This document shows, in pieces, positions 1-8,719 of a stretch of DNA of 63,230 nt. Numbering within the stretch: position 1 is the stretch's first letter; each line of letters opens with the position of its first letter. Origin of the DNA: Psychrobacter cibarius (GTDB lineage Bacteria > Pseudomonadota > Gammaproteobacteria > Pseudomonadales > Moraxellaceae); contig NZ_JABASQ010000017.1 in assembly GCF_016107535.1 (NCBI RefSeq), positions 1 through 63,230 of the forward strand. The letters are read 5' to 3'. Both the position numbers and the translations under genes were made by a program. The notes under the pieces are model-generated. The model saw only the letters and a list, made by a program, of their open reading frames with translations. It was not told the DNA's origin and did no database searches.

Positions 1-94
1 ACCGTTTGCTATTTTTTTGCCATCGTTTTATTCCCAATGTTCAACACGCCCTAATCAGTGTCAATGATATTTGTTGGTAGGTGTTGGCTTGCTA

Positions 95-215
95 TTTATT
101 ATTACTGTTTTCTAATACCTTATTAATTGCCCTGTGGTCGTTTACTTCTCTATCAAGCCCTAGTTGCATCAAAGTAGCAGGATGATACTGGTAGTTGTCC
201 TGTTTGCTATTGGAG
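95..215 (-). pseudogene. VgrG fragment (remnant)
   Basis: A short leftward reading frame whose last ~40 residues resemble an internal stretch of the intact VgrG at 3764-6619. The blocks DNYQYHPATLMQLGLD and NDHRAINKVLE match HNYQQHTPTLTQTGLG and NDHKAIKTQLE there. About 14 residues lying between these blocks in the intact protein are missing, and nothing VgrG-like precedes or follows. It is a decayed scrap of a second vgrG at the end of the cargo tail, most likely left by recombination. It should not be annotated as a functional gene. Confidence 0.6.
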
Positions 216-242
216 TTCGAGCTTGATTTGAGAGTCATAAAT

Positions 243-266
243 ATAAAAACCACCCGAAGGTGGCTT
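243..266 (-). terminator. Rho-independent terminator of the vgrG cargo operon
   Basis: On the minus strand the stem GCCACC/GGTGGT closes on a TTCG tetraloop and is followed by a T tract. It lies just beyond the stop codon at 285, where the leftward cargo genes end. Confidence 0.8.
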
Positions 267-284
267 AAGTAAAATAATAACAAA

Positions 285-1510
285 CTATCCTTCTTCACCG
301 TCAAACTGCCAAATCACTTCACCCCAGTTGTTGTTTGGATAGTCTGGCATGGTTTCGCCTTGTCTAAAGTAACTACGGCTGTCTGCTTTGGCTAAAGTAA
401 ACCAGTAGCCTGATTTTGAGCAAGGTTGTCCTGCTGGGCAACGTCTTTGGACTTGACTGGTTATTGCAGGCTTAGCCTTTGGCTGATTTTCATAATAAGG
501 AGTCATGTCTTCGCCAGCTTCTTTACGTTCGATAAATTCCTCGTAAGTGATTTTGTAGGGGTCTATTGAGATGAATTTGCTGGTATCAATGCCAGTTCTC
601 TCTAATACAAGGGGTAAGGTGTAGTCAGGTTGATCTTGTTGAACGTCTAAGCCTATCTCTAAAGCTTGAGTTTCAGCGTATAGTCTAGCTTGCGGTAAGT
701 CTGGATAAGCTTCTATAAAAACTGATTCCATAGTATCGTCTGGATTGTCATAACTGAGATAGCTGTTGATACGAATCTCTTCGGAGCTAAAATCTAAACT
801 GATCATATAGACGTAATTGTTAATCTCTTCTTCAAAGTTGTATTGCATGTCAACCGTTAAAAAAACATCAGTACCATGTCGCAAACTCCATGTTTGTAAG
901 CTCGGTAGTTTTTTGAATTGATTAAAAGTTAAAGGGTATTGATAATTTACAAAATCATCTGCAACGTTTTCGCTAGTACCGTAAGTATAGCTATCTTGAA
1001 TAGATATACGAGGGTCGTCAATGCGGTGATCATCTAACCAACCTTGCTTTTCTAGCTGTTTAAACAAATTTTGCATGGCGACATAGGCATCTTTTTTCGT
1101 AACACCATAACTACCTTGCGCATTTTCGATAAAGAAACGAACTGCAGAAGACTCTATACCTCGTTCTGGTCTATCGTGACTGTAGAATCCTGAAGTACTA
1201 CTAACATTTTGGATAGTAAACGATGGAACATCAGGGTAAGTAAACGTAACAGTGGCATAATTATCGCTAGGAAAACGTAATTTATAAAAAGTAACGCCTA
1301 AGCTACCAATATTGAGAGGATTATCATCAAAACTCCAATACTGTTTAATGCCTTCGTTGTTCTTTTTAAACGCGTCAGGGCTTTCTTCTACTGAAACATA
1401 AGCATGAGGGGGATAACAACCTCTTTTTCTGCTTGGCAGGCAGTAGCTAAAAAAAGAAAGCTAAAGCAAATCAGAGTAATGAAAATTTGTTTAAAAATAA
1501 TATTAAACAT
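285..1510 (-). pseudogene. Frameshifted lipoprotein, paralogue of the neighbouring gene
   Basis: A leftward gene starts at ATG 1510 with a lipoprotein signal (MFNIIFKQIFI through the lipobox LATAC) but reaches a stop after about 40 codons. The frame one base away stays open from there to 285. It continues the homology with the intact lipoprotein at 1545-2732, including W..LRHGTDVF, PDYTLPLVL, TGIDTSKFISIDPYKITYEEF, a CP..G..CS.SGYWFT module and a C-terminal WGEVIWQFDGE. Losing one base in the five-C run at 1408-1412 or the five-A run at 1424-1428 (minus-strand sense) would explain the break. The product was probably an outer-membrane or periplasmic lipoprotein, plausibly T6SS immunity. Alternatives are a sequencing error or homopolymer phase variation. 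Confidence 0.7.
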
Positions 1511-1544
1511 GCCTTAGTTGCTTGAATAATGGGATTTTATAGCC

Positions 1545-2732
1545 TTACCCTTGTTCACCATCAAACTGCCAAATAACTTCGCCCCATTGGTTGTTAGGGT
1601 AATCAGGCATGATGTCACCTTGCTTAAAGTAGGCACGACTGTTCGCTTTTGCTTGAGTGAACCAGTAGCCTGACTCAGGGCAAGGCTGATTTGCTGGGCA
1701 ACGCCCTTTGGCTTGACTAGTAATTTCAGGTTTAGTGGTAGGCTGGTTCTCATAATAAGGCGTCATATCTTCACCCGCCTCAGAACGCTGCATAAACTCT
1801 TCATAAGTAATTTTATAAGGGTCAATAGAGATAAATTTACTGGTGTCGATACCTGTCTCTTTAAGTACGAGTGGTAGCGTATAATCAGGTTGATTTTGCT
1901 GAATCTTCAATCCCATTTTAATGGCTTTAGTCTCGAAAAAAAGTCTAGCTTCAGGTAATCCGCCATAAAGCTTACTATATTCTTTGGTCAAAGATTCATC
2001 ATAGTTATTAGGAATGATTTGTCTTATTAACTCTAACTCATCGAAAATATCTAAGCTAATCAGGTAATGACGGTTGCCTGTTTCAGGGTCACTTTGCCTA
2101 TTTATTCTAATATTCATAAATACATCTGTACCATGTCGCAGTTGCCATATTTGCAAATCACTGAGCTGCATCCATTGCTCAAAGTTCAAAGGGTAGGTGT
2201 AATCAAGATTAAAGTCACTTCCACCTTCTTTTGTGGCAAATGTAAAGCTGTCTTTAGGGCTTAAACGAGGTTCACTTAAACTTTTAGCATAAGTCCAACC
2301 TTTATCTTGTAGTTCTTTAAAGAAAGACATCATTTTCTGATAGGCATCTTCGTCTGATATACCGCTTACTTTATGGTTGAATAAAAAGCCAAGATTGACT
2401 TTCGAGAGTTTGTAATTTGCTTGTTTGTTATCGTCGTAAGCCAAGACTGACATAACACCGTCAATACTTAACTCACCATTAGGATATTTAATAATTACAG
2501 TAGGTTCTTTATATCTTGGAAAATCATAACCTTGAAAAGTAACGCCCATAGGTTGAGCGTCCGCTTCTTGAAAAGCTTTATACTCAGGGTTGGCATCGTA
2601 TAACTCTTTAGCAGTCATGTTTAATGAAATTTCTAAAGGTTTATCAGGCATATTAACCTTTGTTTTAGCTTGGCAAGAAGTAGCTATTAATATGATAAAA
2701 AAAGAAGTAATGAACCTTAATCGCTTCAACAT
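1545..2732 (-). CDS. Putative T6SS immunity-like lipoprotein
   Basis: A 395-residue lipoprotein: hydrophobic signal peptide, lipobox IATSC near residue 20, then a long globular periplasmic domain. The last ~60 residues carry a compact module, CPANQPCPESGYWFT followed by YFKQGDIMPDYP and WGEVIWQFDGE. Modules of this general layout are, from memory, common in periplasmic immunity proteins next to T6SS and Rhs toxins. The gene lies in the AT-rich tail downstream of vgrG, 76 bases after a small exported protein. Immunity is inferred from position and signal peptide; no biochemical role can be read from the sequence. The paralogue next door is frameshifted, so this is the only intact copy. Confidence 0.6.
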   Translation of the reverse strand: MLKRLRFITSFFIILIATSCQAKTKVNMPDKPLEISLNMTAKELYDANPEYKAFQEADAQPMGVTFQGYDFPRYKEPTVIIKYPNGELSIDGVMSVLAYDDNKQANYKLSKVNLGFLFNHKVSGISDEDAYQKMMSFFKELQDKGWTYAKSLSEPRLSPKDSFTFATKEGGSDFNLDYTYPLNFEQWMQLSDLQIWQLRHGTDVFMNIRINRQSDPETGNRHYLISLDIFDELELIRQIIPNNYDESLTKEYSKLYGGLPEARLFFETKAIKMGLKIQQNQPDYTLPLVLKETGIDTSKFISIDPYKITYEEFMQRSEAGEDMTPYYENQPTTKPEITSQAKGRCPANQPCPESGYWFTQAKANSRAYFKQGDIMPDYPNNQWGEVIWQFDGEQG

Positions 2733-2808
2733 ATCTATCTACTCATTCAGATCAAACATCAAAGTGCACTGCTTCTTACTTATTGCTACTCTAATTTCTA
2801 TCATTAAG

Positions 2809-3333
2809 TCAATCGATTTTTTGGCTGTTATAAGATTTTAAAGCATCATATGTTTTAACCGCATCAAAGCTTGTGTTTAAATAACCGATTGACTTTAGTT
2901 GTAACATTTCTTCTGATGTTAAATTTGAAATATTATTTACTTTGTCTATTATATGACTGCTGACTATTTCTTCAGAAATTAAACGTGCTCTCTTTCGTAC
3001 TGCGGAGCTTTTTGCCTTATCTGTTGATAAAGCTACAAAATATTCAAGTGGAGCTGCACCATTTTTAAGCATACATATCTTATAGTTGATATCTGAACGA
3101 TATAATATGTAATCTTTAACTTTTTTTATGTCAATTTTACTTATCTTCTTTAAAGTACTTTCATCAGGTAAAGTTCTGTTTTTTTCTTCAGCAGTGCATA
3201 GATCTATAGTGTTCTCGTACTGTTCTATTGCTGATTCTAGAGTAAGTTTATCTTCTAATTGTGTCTCTGTTTTAGCACAAGCCGGTACTGAAAATATGAT
3301 TAATATTAATGAAAAGAATATAGTTTTTTTCAT
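2809..3333 (-). CDS. Small exported protein, candidate immunity protein
   Basis: About 174 residues from the start MKKTIFFSLILIIF. The N-terminal signal peptide ends near SVPACAK; a lipobox is possible, but proline at -2 is unusual, so ordinary signal-peptidase cleavage is equally likely. The mature part is small, charged and mostly helical, with two further cysteines. The chosen ATG overlaps the stop of the upstream gene in ATGA, implying translational coupling; an ATG nine bases earlier is less likely. A small periplasmic protein coupled to a small cytosolic or membrane-active protein behind vgrG is the classic immunity position. I do not recognise the family. Confidence 0.55.
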   Translation of the reverse strand: MKKTIFFSLILIIFSVPACAKTETQLEDKLTLESAIEQYENTIDLCTAEEKNRTLPDESTLKKISKIDIKKVKDYILYRSDINYKICMLKNGAAPLEYFVALSTDKAKSSAVRKRARLISEEIVSSHIIDKVNNISNLTSEEMLQLKSIGYLNTSFDAVKTYDALKSYNSQKID

Positions 3334-3761
3334 GGTATACATCCATCGTAAATAGATCTAAAGAATTTAATTTCATCGTTACTTGCTCCATCACTTTGAA
3401 GGTCAATGACAGCCATACCTGCTATGTCTTCAACTTTTCGTCGAGTTATCTTACTCACGTCTCTCATACCTTCTGCAAGCATTATCCAGTCTGTTGATTT
3501 TACTGCAACTTCTGCATTTAAAGTTGTTCCGCCTATAAAGACAGTAGCTACTCCTCCTATACCTAAAAATCTTGTTAGCCAGCTACCAAGTTTAAGACGA
3601 GAGTTAATATCATCTAAATATTCAGATCCCTTTGCACTGAGCACTAAATTCTCAAATACAGGACAAGATTTTAAATTTTTGTTCCCCTTTGTAATCTTCA
3701 CCTGTTTAGTTTTACCATCTAAAGTAGTTTTATCTGTAGAATATTGAGGCGGTTTTTGCAT
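3330..3761 (-). CDS. Small protein behind vgrG, candidate T6SS effector
   Basis: A 143-residue protein without a signal peptide, starting two bases after the vgrG stop; its ribosome-binding site (GGAG) lies inside the vgrG 3' end. Its hydrophilic N-terminus (~residues 1-50) is basic. Near residues 68-85 there is one glycine-rich hydrophobic segment (FLGIGGVATVFIGG), then a charged C-terminus. The tight coupling to vgrG upstream and an exported protein downstream fits an effector loaded on this VgrG, possibly membrane-active. It could also be an adaptor or a toxin fragment. I recognise no catalytic motif or family. Confidence 0.5.
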   Translation of the reverse strand: MQKPPQYSTDKTTLDGKTKQVKITKGNKNLKSCPVFENLVLSAKGSEYLDDINSRLKLGSWLTRFLGIGGVATVFIGGTTLNAEVAVKSTDWIMLAEGMRDVSKITRRKVEDIAGMAVIDLQSDGASNDEIKFFRSIYDGCIP

Positions 3762-3763
3762 AA

Positions 3764-6619
3764 CTAATAATCTCCATTCGTTGATAGATAGAGGTGAACA
3801 TTAAAGTTTTCTTTAAGTGATGATACAAGGTTTTCAGTTTCACCCTCAGCATTAGTGATTCCAAAATAAATTAACTCTTTTACCTCAGATATTGCACGAT
3901 AATGAACATGACTATAGGGGTTACCATCATCATCAGTAAACTTAAATTTAGTTTTATAAAGCTTAATAGATCCCCAAGGGTCTTCATTTCTTAGATGTAC
4001 TTTAATCTTATTGGAGTCAGAACTATAAAAAGTCTCAGTATTTCCCTCAGCATCAGTTACACCCTCGAATGTTTCTTTTGTATTCTCATTAATAGCAATA
4101 TATGGTGTATTGGTGTAGGCGATATCATCATCGTCAGCGAACTTAAATTGCGCTTTAAACATCGCACCAGCTATCAAACTCGGCAACCCCGCCAAACCCA
4201 TCCCATCCCTTCCACCCCCAGCCTTACTATGCTTACCAGCCTTCTCCGTAAACTGCTTTGCCGCTATCGTAATATTTGCGCCATCCAAAGTGATACTCGC
4301 ACCACCAGCCGTTAGCGTAATCTTATTCGTCGCTACTATCTCAACCTCTTTGGTCGAGGAGGCGATATTGACATCTTGCTTAGCCGTGGCCTCAAGCTTA
4401 CCCGTATGGGTGGAGAGGGTGATATTCTCTTTGGCATTGGTCATGCTAAATTGACCATCGGCTATGATATTTAGAGACTCGCTACTGACTTGATTATGAC
4501 TATCGCCACTACTAATACTCATATCTTGCTGAGTAGTGCTAATCAGCTCACCCATGCTTCTGTGAATCAGTGTATCGTCGCTCACATAGCTTATGTCTGC
4601 TGCGCTATCGATCAGCGCGAATGGCATTGTTTGATGAGTTTTGGTTTGCTGTTCCTCTGCGATAGTTTCAAGTTGCGTCTTAATCGCTTTGTGGTCATTG
4701 ATATGACGTCCAAGCCCTGTCGCCAATTGTGTTAAACGTTCGGCTAAGTGCTGACCGCCAAGACCAGTTTGGGTGAGAGTCGGGGTGTGCTGCTGGTAGT
4801 TATGCTGTCCAGATTGCGTATGAGTTTGCGGTTGAGTGGAGAGAACGAGGGCTTCGCCTGATTTGATATTGATTTGGGCATTGGTAGCTGCATTGATGCC
4901 TTCGCGTTTGGCGGTGTCTGATGGATTGATGGCCCCCATCTTTAGACTGGCAGATATCCCAGCACTGTCTATTTTTATCTGAGAGTAAGCTTTTTCTGTA
5001 CGGTGGTCAGTCACCCATTCAGACAGGCCGTTGCCCGTGTTGCGATAACCGCTTTCGACCGCTTGTTCGTTGTCCGTGGCAAATAAGCTAGGGCGAGTCA
5101 ATGATAATAAGCTACCCGTGTTAATTAGATGCTCGCTATCGCCGATAGACTGCATGAGGGTTTGGTCGTCCGCTCTATGGGTGAAGTGGGTGCCGTAGTT
5201 CGCGCCAGCTTGCGCCTCCAATCGGTTGATAGGCTGAGCTGGACTATCCAGTAAATAGTTGCGCGTGGGCGTCATATGGTTACGGCTATCCATCTCATTT
5301 TGCATTTCAGTGATCCCCGTCATCGGCGGTAGGGCATGTCTGCTATATAGATGACCGACCCACGGGGTATCAGCGGTAATGAGGCGCAGCTGAGTCAAAT
5401 GAATGCCAGCTGTTAATGTTGACGCATGACGCTGTTGGTGGCGTGAGCTTTGGGTCAGCCCTGTGACATGCGCTAGACTATTGCGAGCCAGATGCACGAT
5501 ATGGGTAGCACGGTAGTGCTGATTGAGCGCACTGTGATCGACAAGCATAAAGGTATCAGCAACACTCAAATTCGTAGCATGGGCTAGGGCATGATAGACG
5601 CTATATTGACTTTGATGACTGTTTGCCACGATGGTTGCTTCGTCTATGGTTTCAGTATTGGTTACTGGCGCAAAAGCAGCTGGCGTGTCTAATGTGAGAG
5701 TGTGGTTATTTGAATGGCTTACGTCATTAGGGTTACGGCTCATCGCAACGTCAGCGGACTGCGTTGGGTGTGCAACACTGCTGCTATTAAAACGCTGCAT
5801 CGTTACTGAGTTTGGCTGGGTGATGACCTGCTCACTCAATGCCAATACTGGTGCATGGACACGGTCATGTAACACTTGCTGGTAACGCAGCGCGCCAATA
5901 TTCAAGCTGATGACATTGCTATCACTTGGATCTGCGGTGGTAATGATGAGCTTTGGTGGACTGTGCTCATCCGTTTGCTTATGGCGCAGATAGGCGGTCA
6001 GCCCTTGACGCGCGAGCCGCTCGCAAATATGTGTCCAGTCGCTTATTTGCCACTGGGTCATGCGTGCTGGTGACCAGTTAGCATCCTCACCATTGTTACT
6101 GTCATCGATGATTTCTATATCCAGCGTAGCCGTGCGCTCTGCTACCATCGCTTGTACGGTCAAATGAGTATCAATATGACCGCGTATATGCTGATGCAGA
6201 CGATAAGTGATGGGCTGGGCGAGCAAGCGATAATAGCCGTAGCTGCCATCATGATCTAGCTGATGCACCGCTGTTATATACAGATGACGAAAGCTTAGGC
6301 CACTTGGAATATCAAAGCTCAAGGTCAGAGGGCTACCGATAAGATTGGTTAATGGCGTAAAGGGAGGGTGATGCCGCTCATGGATATAAACGTGTAGCAC
6401 ATAAGTGTCGATACTATGCTGCTGGTATTGGTAATTACCATTGGGGTTTAGTTGAGCAATGATATCGGCTTCATCAGCGCTATGCATGAGCTTATCTTGC
6501 CAGGCACGATGAGCATTGATGTCTTGGCGAGCGCTCGGATAGGGCGCTTGAGTGCTGCCTTCACTGGCATAGAGCCGATCAGGGTGCATAGGCAGCACGG
6601 TATTGGTCAAGCGTAGCAT
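3764..6619 (-). CDS. tssI: VgrG/TssI spike protein with duplicated C-terminal extension
   Basis: A 951-residue T6SS spike protein. The N-terminal ~450 residues are the divergent gp27-like part. The stretch near residues 720-815 is the repetitive beta-helix (DUF2345-like: NITLSTHTGKLEATAKQDVNI, ITLTAGGASITLDGANI), ending in KQFTEKAGKHSKAGG. The usual gp5 OB-fold signatures are hard to see, so this is a divergent Moraxellaceae-type VgrG. After residue ~820 an acidic, AT-rich extension contains two related ~55-residue units (near 823-876 and 890-945; QFKFADDDD / KFKFTDDDG, VTDAEG / ITNAEG, KVHL / NVHL). They resemble transthyretin-like cargo-docking domains; that identity is inferred. It is the last core gene of the leftward T6SS operon and precedes the cargo. 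Confidence 0.85.
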   Translation of the reverse strand: MLRLTNTVLPMHPDRLYASEGSTQAPYPSARQDINAHRAWQDKLMHSADEADIIAQLNPNGNYQYQQHSIDTYVLHVYIHERHHPPFTPLTNLIGSPLTLSFDIPSGLSFRHLYITAVHQLDHDGSYGYYRLLAQPITYRLHQHIRGHIDTHLTVQAMVAERTATLDIEIIDDSNNGEDANWSPARMTQWQISDWTHICERLARQGLTAYLRHKQTDEHSPPKLIITTADPSDSNVISLNIGALRYQQVLHDRVHAPVLALSEQVITQPNSVTMQRFNSSSVAHPTQSADVAMSRNPNDVSHSNNHTLTLDTPAAFAPVTNTETIDEATIVANSHQSQYSVYHALAHATNLSVADTFMLVDHSALNQHYRATHIVHLARNSLAHVTGLTQSSRHQQRHASTLTAGIHLTQLRLITADTPWVGHLYSRHALPPMTGITEMQNEMDSRNHMTPTRNYLLDSPAQPINRLEAQAGANYGTHFTHRADDQTLMQSIGDSEHLINTGSLLSLTRPSLFATDNEQAVESGYRNTGNGLSEWVTDHRTEKAYSQIKIDSAGISASLKMGAINPSDTAKREGINAATNAQINIKSGEALVLSTQPQTHTQSGQHNYQQHTPTLTQTGLGGQHLAERLTQLATGLGRHINDHKAIKTQLETIAEEQQTKTHQTMPFALIDSAADISYVSDDTLIHRSMGELISTTQQDMSISSGDSHNQVSSESLNIIADGQFSMTNAKENITLSTHTGKLEATAKQDVNIASSTKEVEIVATNKITLTAGGASITLDGANITIAAKQFTEKAGKHSKAGGGRDGMGLAGLPSLIAGAMFKAQFKFADDDDIAYTNTPYIAINENTKETFEGVTDAEGNTETFYSSDSNKIKVHLRNEDPWGSIKLYKTKFKFTDDDGNPYSHVHYRAISEVKELIYFGITNAEGETENLVSSLKENFNVHLYLSTNGDY

Positions 6620-6791
6620 AGTTATGTCCCTATTTTTTTAGCAGTGGCTCTCTTTTAGCATTGGTGTTTTTTGTAGCATCGATATCTCTAGTAGCAATGA
6701 CAGCATATTTTTCAGCATTATCAAACCAGCTATCAGCACTTAACCGTCATTGCTTAGTTGCCGTTATCGTCATACGTTCTACATAGCGATG

Positions 6792-7628
6792 TTATTCATT
6801 AAGGGTAAATTCGATACGGCGATTGCGAGTGCGACCTTCTTCGTTGTCGTTACTAGCGATAGGGTCTAAGTCCCCTTTACCAGTAGTACTAAGGCGAGAC
6901 GCATTGATATTTCGACCGATCAAGTATTGTTTGACGGCTTCTGCACGCTTATTTGATAGGGCAAGATTGGCAGTAGAATTGCCGACATTATCGGTATGAC
7001 CGGTGATAAGAACAGGCTTATCACCGACCCGCTGTAACACCCCTGCCATATCGTCTAAGATACCAAGGCCCATCGGCGTTAGATTGGTGCTACCAGACTC
7101 GAACTCGACAATACGGTTGCCTAAAGTCTCGTCTATGAGGCGTTGTTCACCTTCTACCACGACCAGCTGGTTTTCTAATTGATAGAGATCTGTTAGGCGC
7201 GAGTGAATACGATTTTGGATGGCTTGCTTTTGTTCAAGGCTGCTTACCTTGCCATGTAAGCTAATGGTCGTCCCATGAATGTCGATACGCCCTTGACGAA
7301 TGTTAGAGATATCGCTATCAATGATAGTCGTGGCTATCTGTTGCCAGTTGGTTGGTATACTGATGTTCGAACGTACTTCGATTTCATCTCTGACAGGTTT
7401 ATCAGGATACTGTGCTTTTAGCTTGTCGAGCAGTTGCTGTTTGTCTGAGCTGGTAGCGACCACACCCTTGATGACCACTGGCACATTTTGTGAATTATTT
7501 GTCACATGAGTGTCGTTATGTTCTGCAAATACAACGGCGCTCATAGGCAGGGTGATAGCGGCGGCTAATAGCAGGTTTTTCGTGTGATTTGTTCGCTTAG
7601 ATTTTGTTATTCTAGAGAGGACTTTCAT
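6792..7628 (-). CDS. OmpA-family peptidoglycan-binding protein of the T6SS
   Basis: 278 residues with a Sec signal peptide (LLLAAAITLPMSAVVFA, cleavage near residue 36). A BON-like segment (GTTISLHGKVSSLEQKQAIQNRI) follows near residues 110-140, then a C-terminal OmpA domain (ILITGHTDNVGNSTANLALSNKRAEAV, NRRIEFTLNE). OmpA domains bind meso-diaminopimelate of peptidoglycan. In T6SS loci such proteins anchor the TssJLM complex to the wall when TssL lacks its own peptidoglycan-binding domain, as here. It lies between tagF and vgrG, 110 bases from tagF, in the same leftward operon. It plays the TagL/TagN-like role; the exact name is uncertain. Confidence 0.8.
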   Translation of the reverse strand: MKVLSRITKSKRTNHTKNLLLAAAITLPMSAVVFAEHNDTHVTNNSQNVPVVIKGVVATSSDKQQLLDKLKAQYPDKPVRDEIEVRSNISIPTNWQQIATTIIDSDISNIRQGRIDIHGTTISLHGKVSSLEQKQAIQNRIHSRLTDLYQLENQLVVVEGEQRLIDETLGNRIVEFESGSTNLTPMGLGILDDMAGVLQRVGDKPVLITGHTDNVGNSTANLALSNKRAEAVKQYLIGRNINASRLSTTGKGDLDPIASNDNEEGRTRNRRIEFTLNE

Positions 7629-7738
7629 TCAAGTACCTTTTTAATCTGTCTATTATTGAGCAGTGACTAATTGCAGGGGTATGATGCATGGCGGCTACTA
7701 TCAGCTGTTACAAATCAGCAGTTATCGTGAGCCATTAT

Positions 7739-8719
7739 TTATTGTGCTAAAAAAGTTTTTTTAAACAATTGCCTAGTATCATACAGATATAAATTGTCTT
7801 GTAACAATACTTTATTAAACCGTGTCAACCCAATGTCTTCATCGATATAGCCTTGAGTCCAGTCGCTATGAGCGATGACCACCCAACCTTCAGGATAAGT
7901 TTTTTCACTTTCTGATATTTGCTTGAGTATACGTCCATCTGGTTTAGTAAAACTCATGAGCAGGCGATAGCAATTAGCGACACGATATAAGTAGGTATTC
8001 AAGTAGAGCTGGTGTGGCTGATAAAAACCATTGATGAGATCGTGCCAAAAAGTGGCCATGTGTATCGAGTTTTCTCTATCAGAGGTAAGTGACCAGCAGA
8101 TGGCTTTATTTAAGCCATGGAAACCCTTAGTAAAAGTAGGTAAAAATAACAGGCCAGTGGCAATGATTTGCTGTATCAGCTGCGCTTTATCAATGTTCAT
8201 TAAGATCGCTATATCATGCAACGTAGTGGTATTGATAAAATCATAGTAGTAAGTACTGGCATTATTATCGATGCTGAGTTGGCTATGGTTGAGATGCTCC
8301 ATAAGATCGGTATTGTCAGTTTTGGATTTGGCCATGCTTAAAACTTCATAAGTGTCATTCCAAAGCGCTGATGACTTGACGGGCAGATAGTTCATCCAGT
8401 TTTTCGGTTTATCGAGATGAAGCACGCCAAAACCTATCAATGGGTAATTTCTATAGCTACTATCGTGACTAGGGATCAAAACACCGGTGATAATCTCATT
8501 AGCTCTAGTATCGATATGACTGAAATTTAAAAAGGCAAAGTTATGATTACTGACATTGTCTATCGGAATTCCGCTAAATACACTTTCCGACACGGCTAAC
8601 GCTTCGCTGACCCACTCATCAATGGCATTGGTCTCAGAGATATGAGCGCGCGCCCGGACAAAGTCCCCGCGAGCAGGCAATTTTCCAAAATATACTAAAG
8701 GCAAGGAGTCTGGAGTCAT
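7739..8719 (-). CDS. tagF: T6SS accessory protein TagF
   Basis: 326 residues. The N-terminus carries the family signature YFGKLPARGDFVRAR and the following PLIGFGVL region. In Pseudomonas TagF is a post-translational repressor of T6SS assembly; its role here is inferred. Its ATG overlaps the tssM stop by four bases (ATGA), so the two are translationally coupled. The C-terminal half is less conserved. No TagF-PppA fusion and no PppA, PpkA or Fha gene is seen in this window. Confidence 0.85.
   Translation of the reverse strand: MTPDSLPLVYFGKLPARGDFVRARAHISETNAIDEWVSEALAVSESVFSGIPIDNVSNHNFAFLNFSHIDTRANEIITGVLIPSHDSSYRNYPLIGFGVLHLDKPKNWMNYLPVKSSALWNDTYEVLSMAKSKTDNTDLMEHLNHSQLSIDNNASTYYYDFINTTTLHDIAILMNIDKAQLIQQIIATGLLFLPTFTKGFHGLNKAICWSLTSDRENSIHMATFWHDLINGFYQPHQLYLNTYLYRVANCYRLLMSFTKPDGRILKQISESEKTYPEGWVVIAHSDWTQGYIDEDIGLTRFNKVLLQDNLYLYDTRQLFKKTFLAQ

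Noticed and set aside
3764..6619. VgrG fused to an enzymatic effector domain
   Set aside because: The C-terminal extension is two small repeats without catalytic motifs, so docking domains are more likely.
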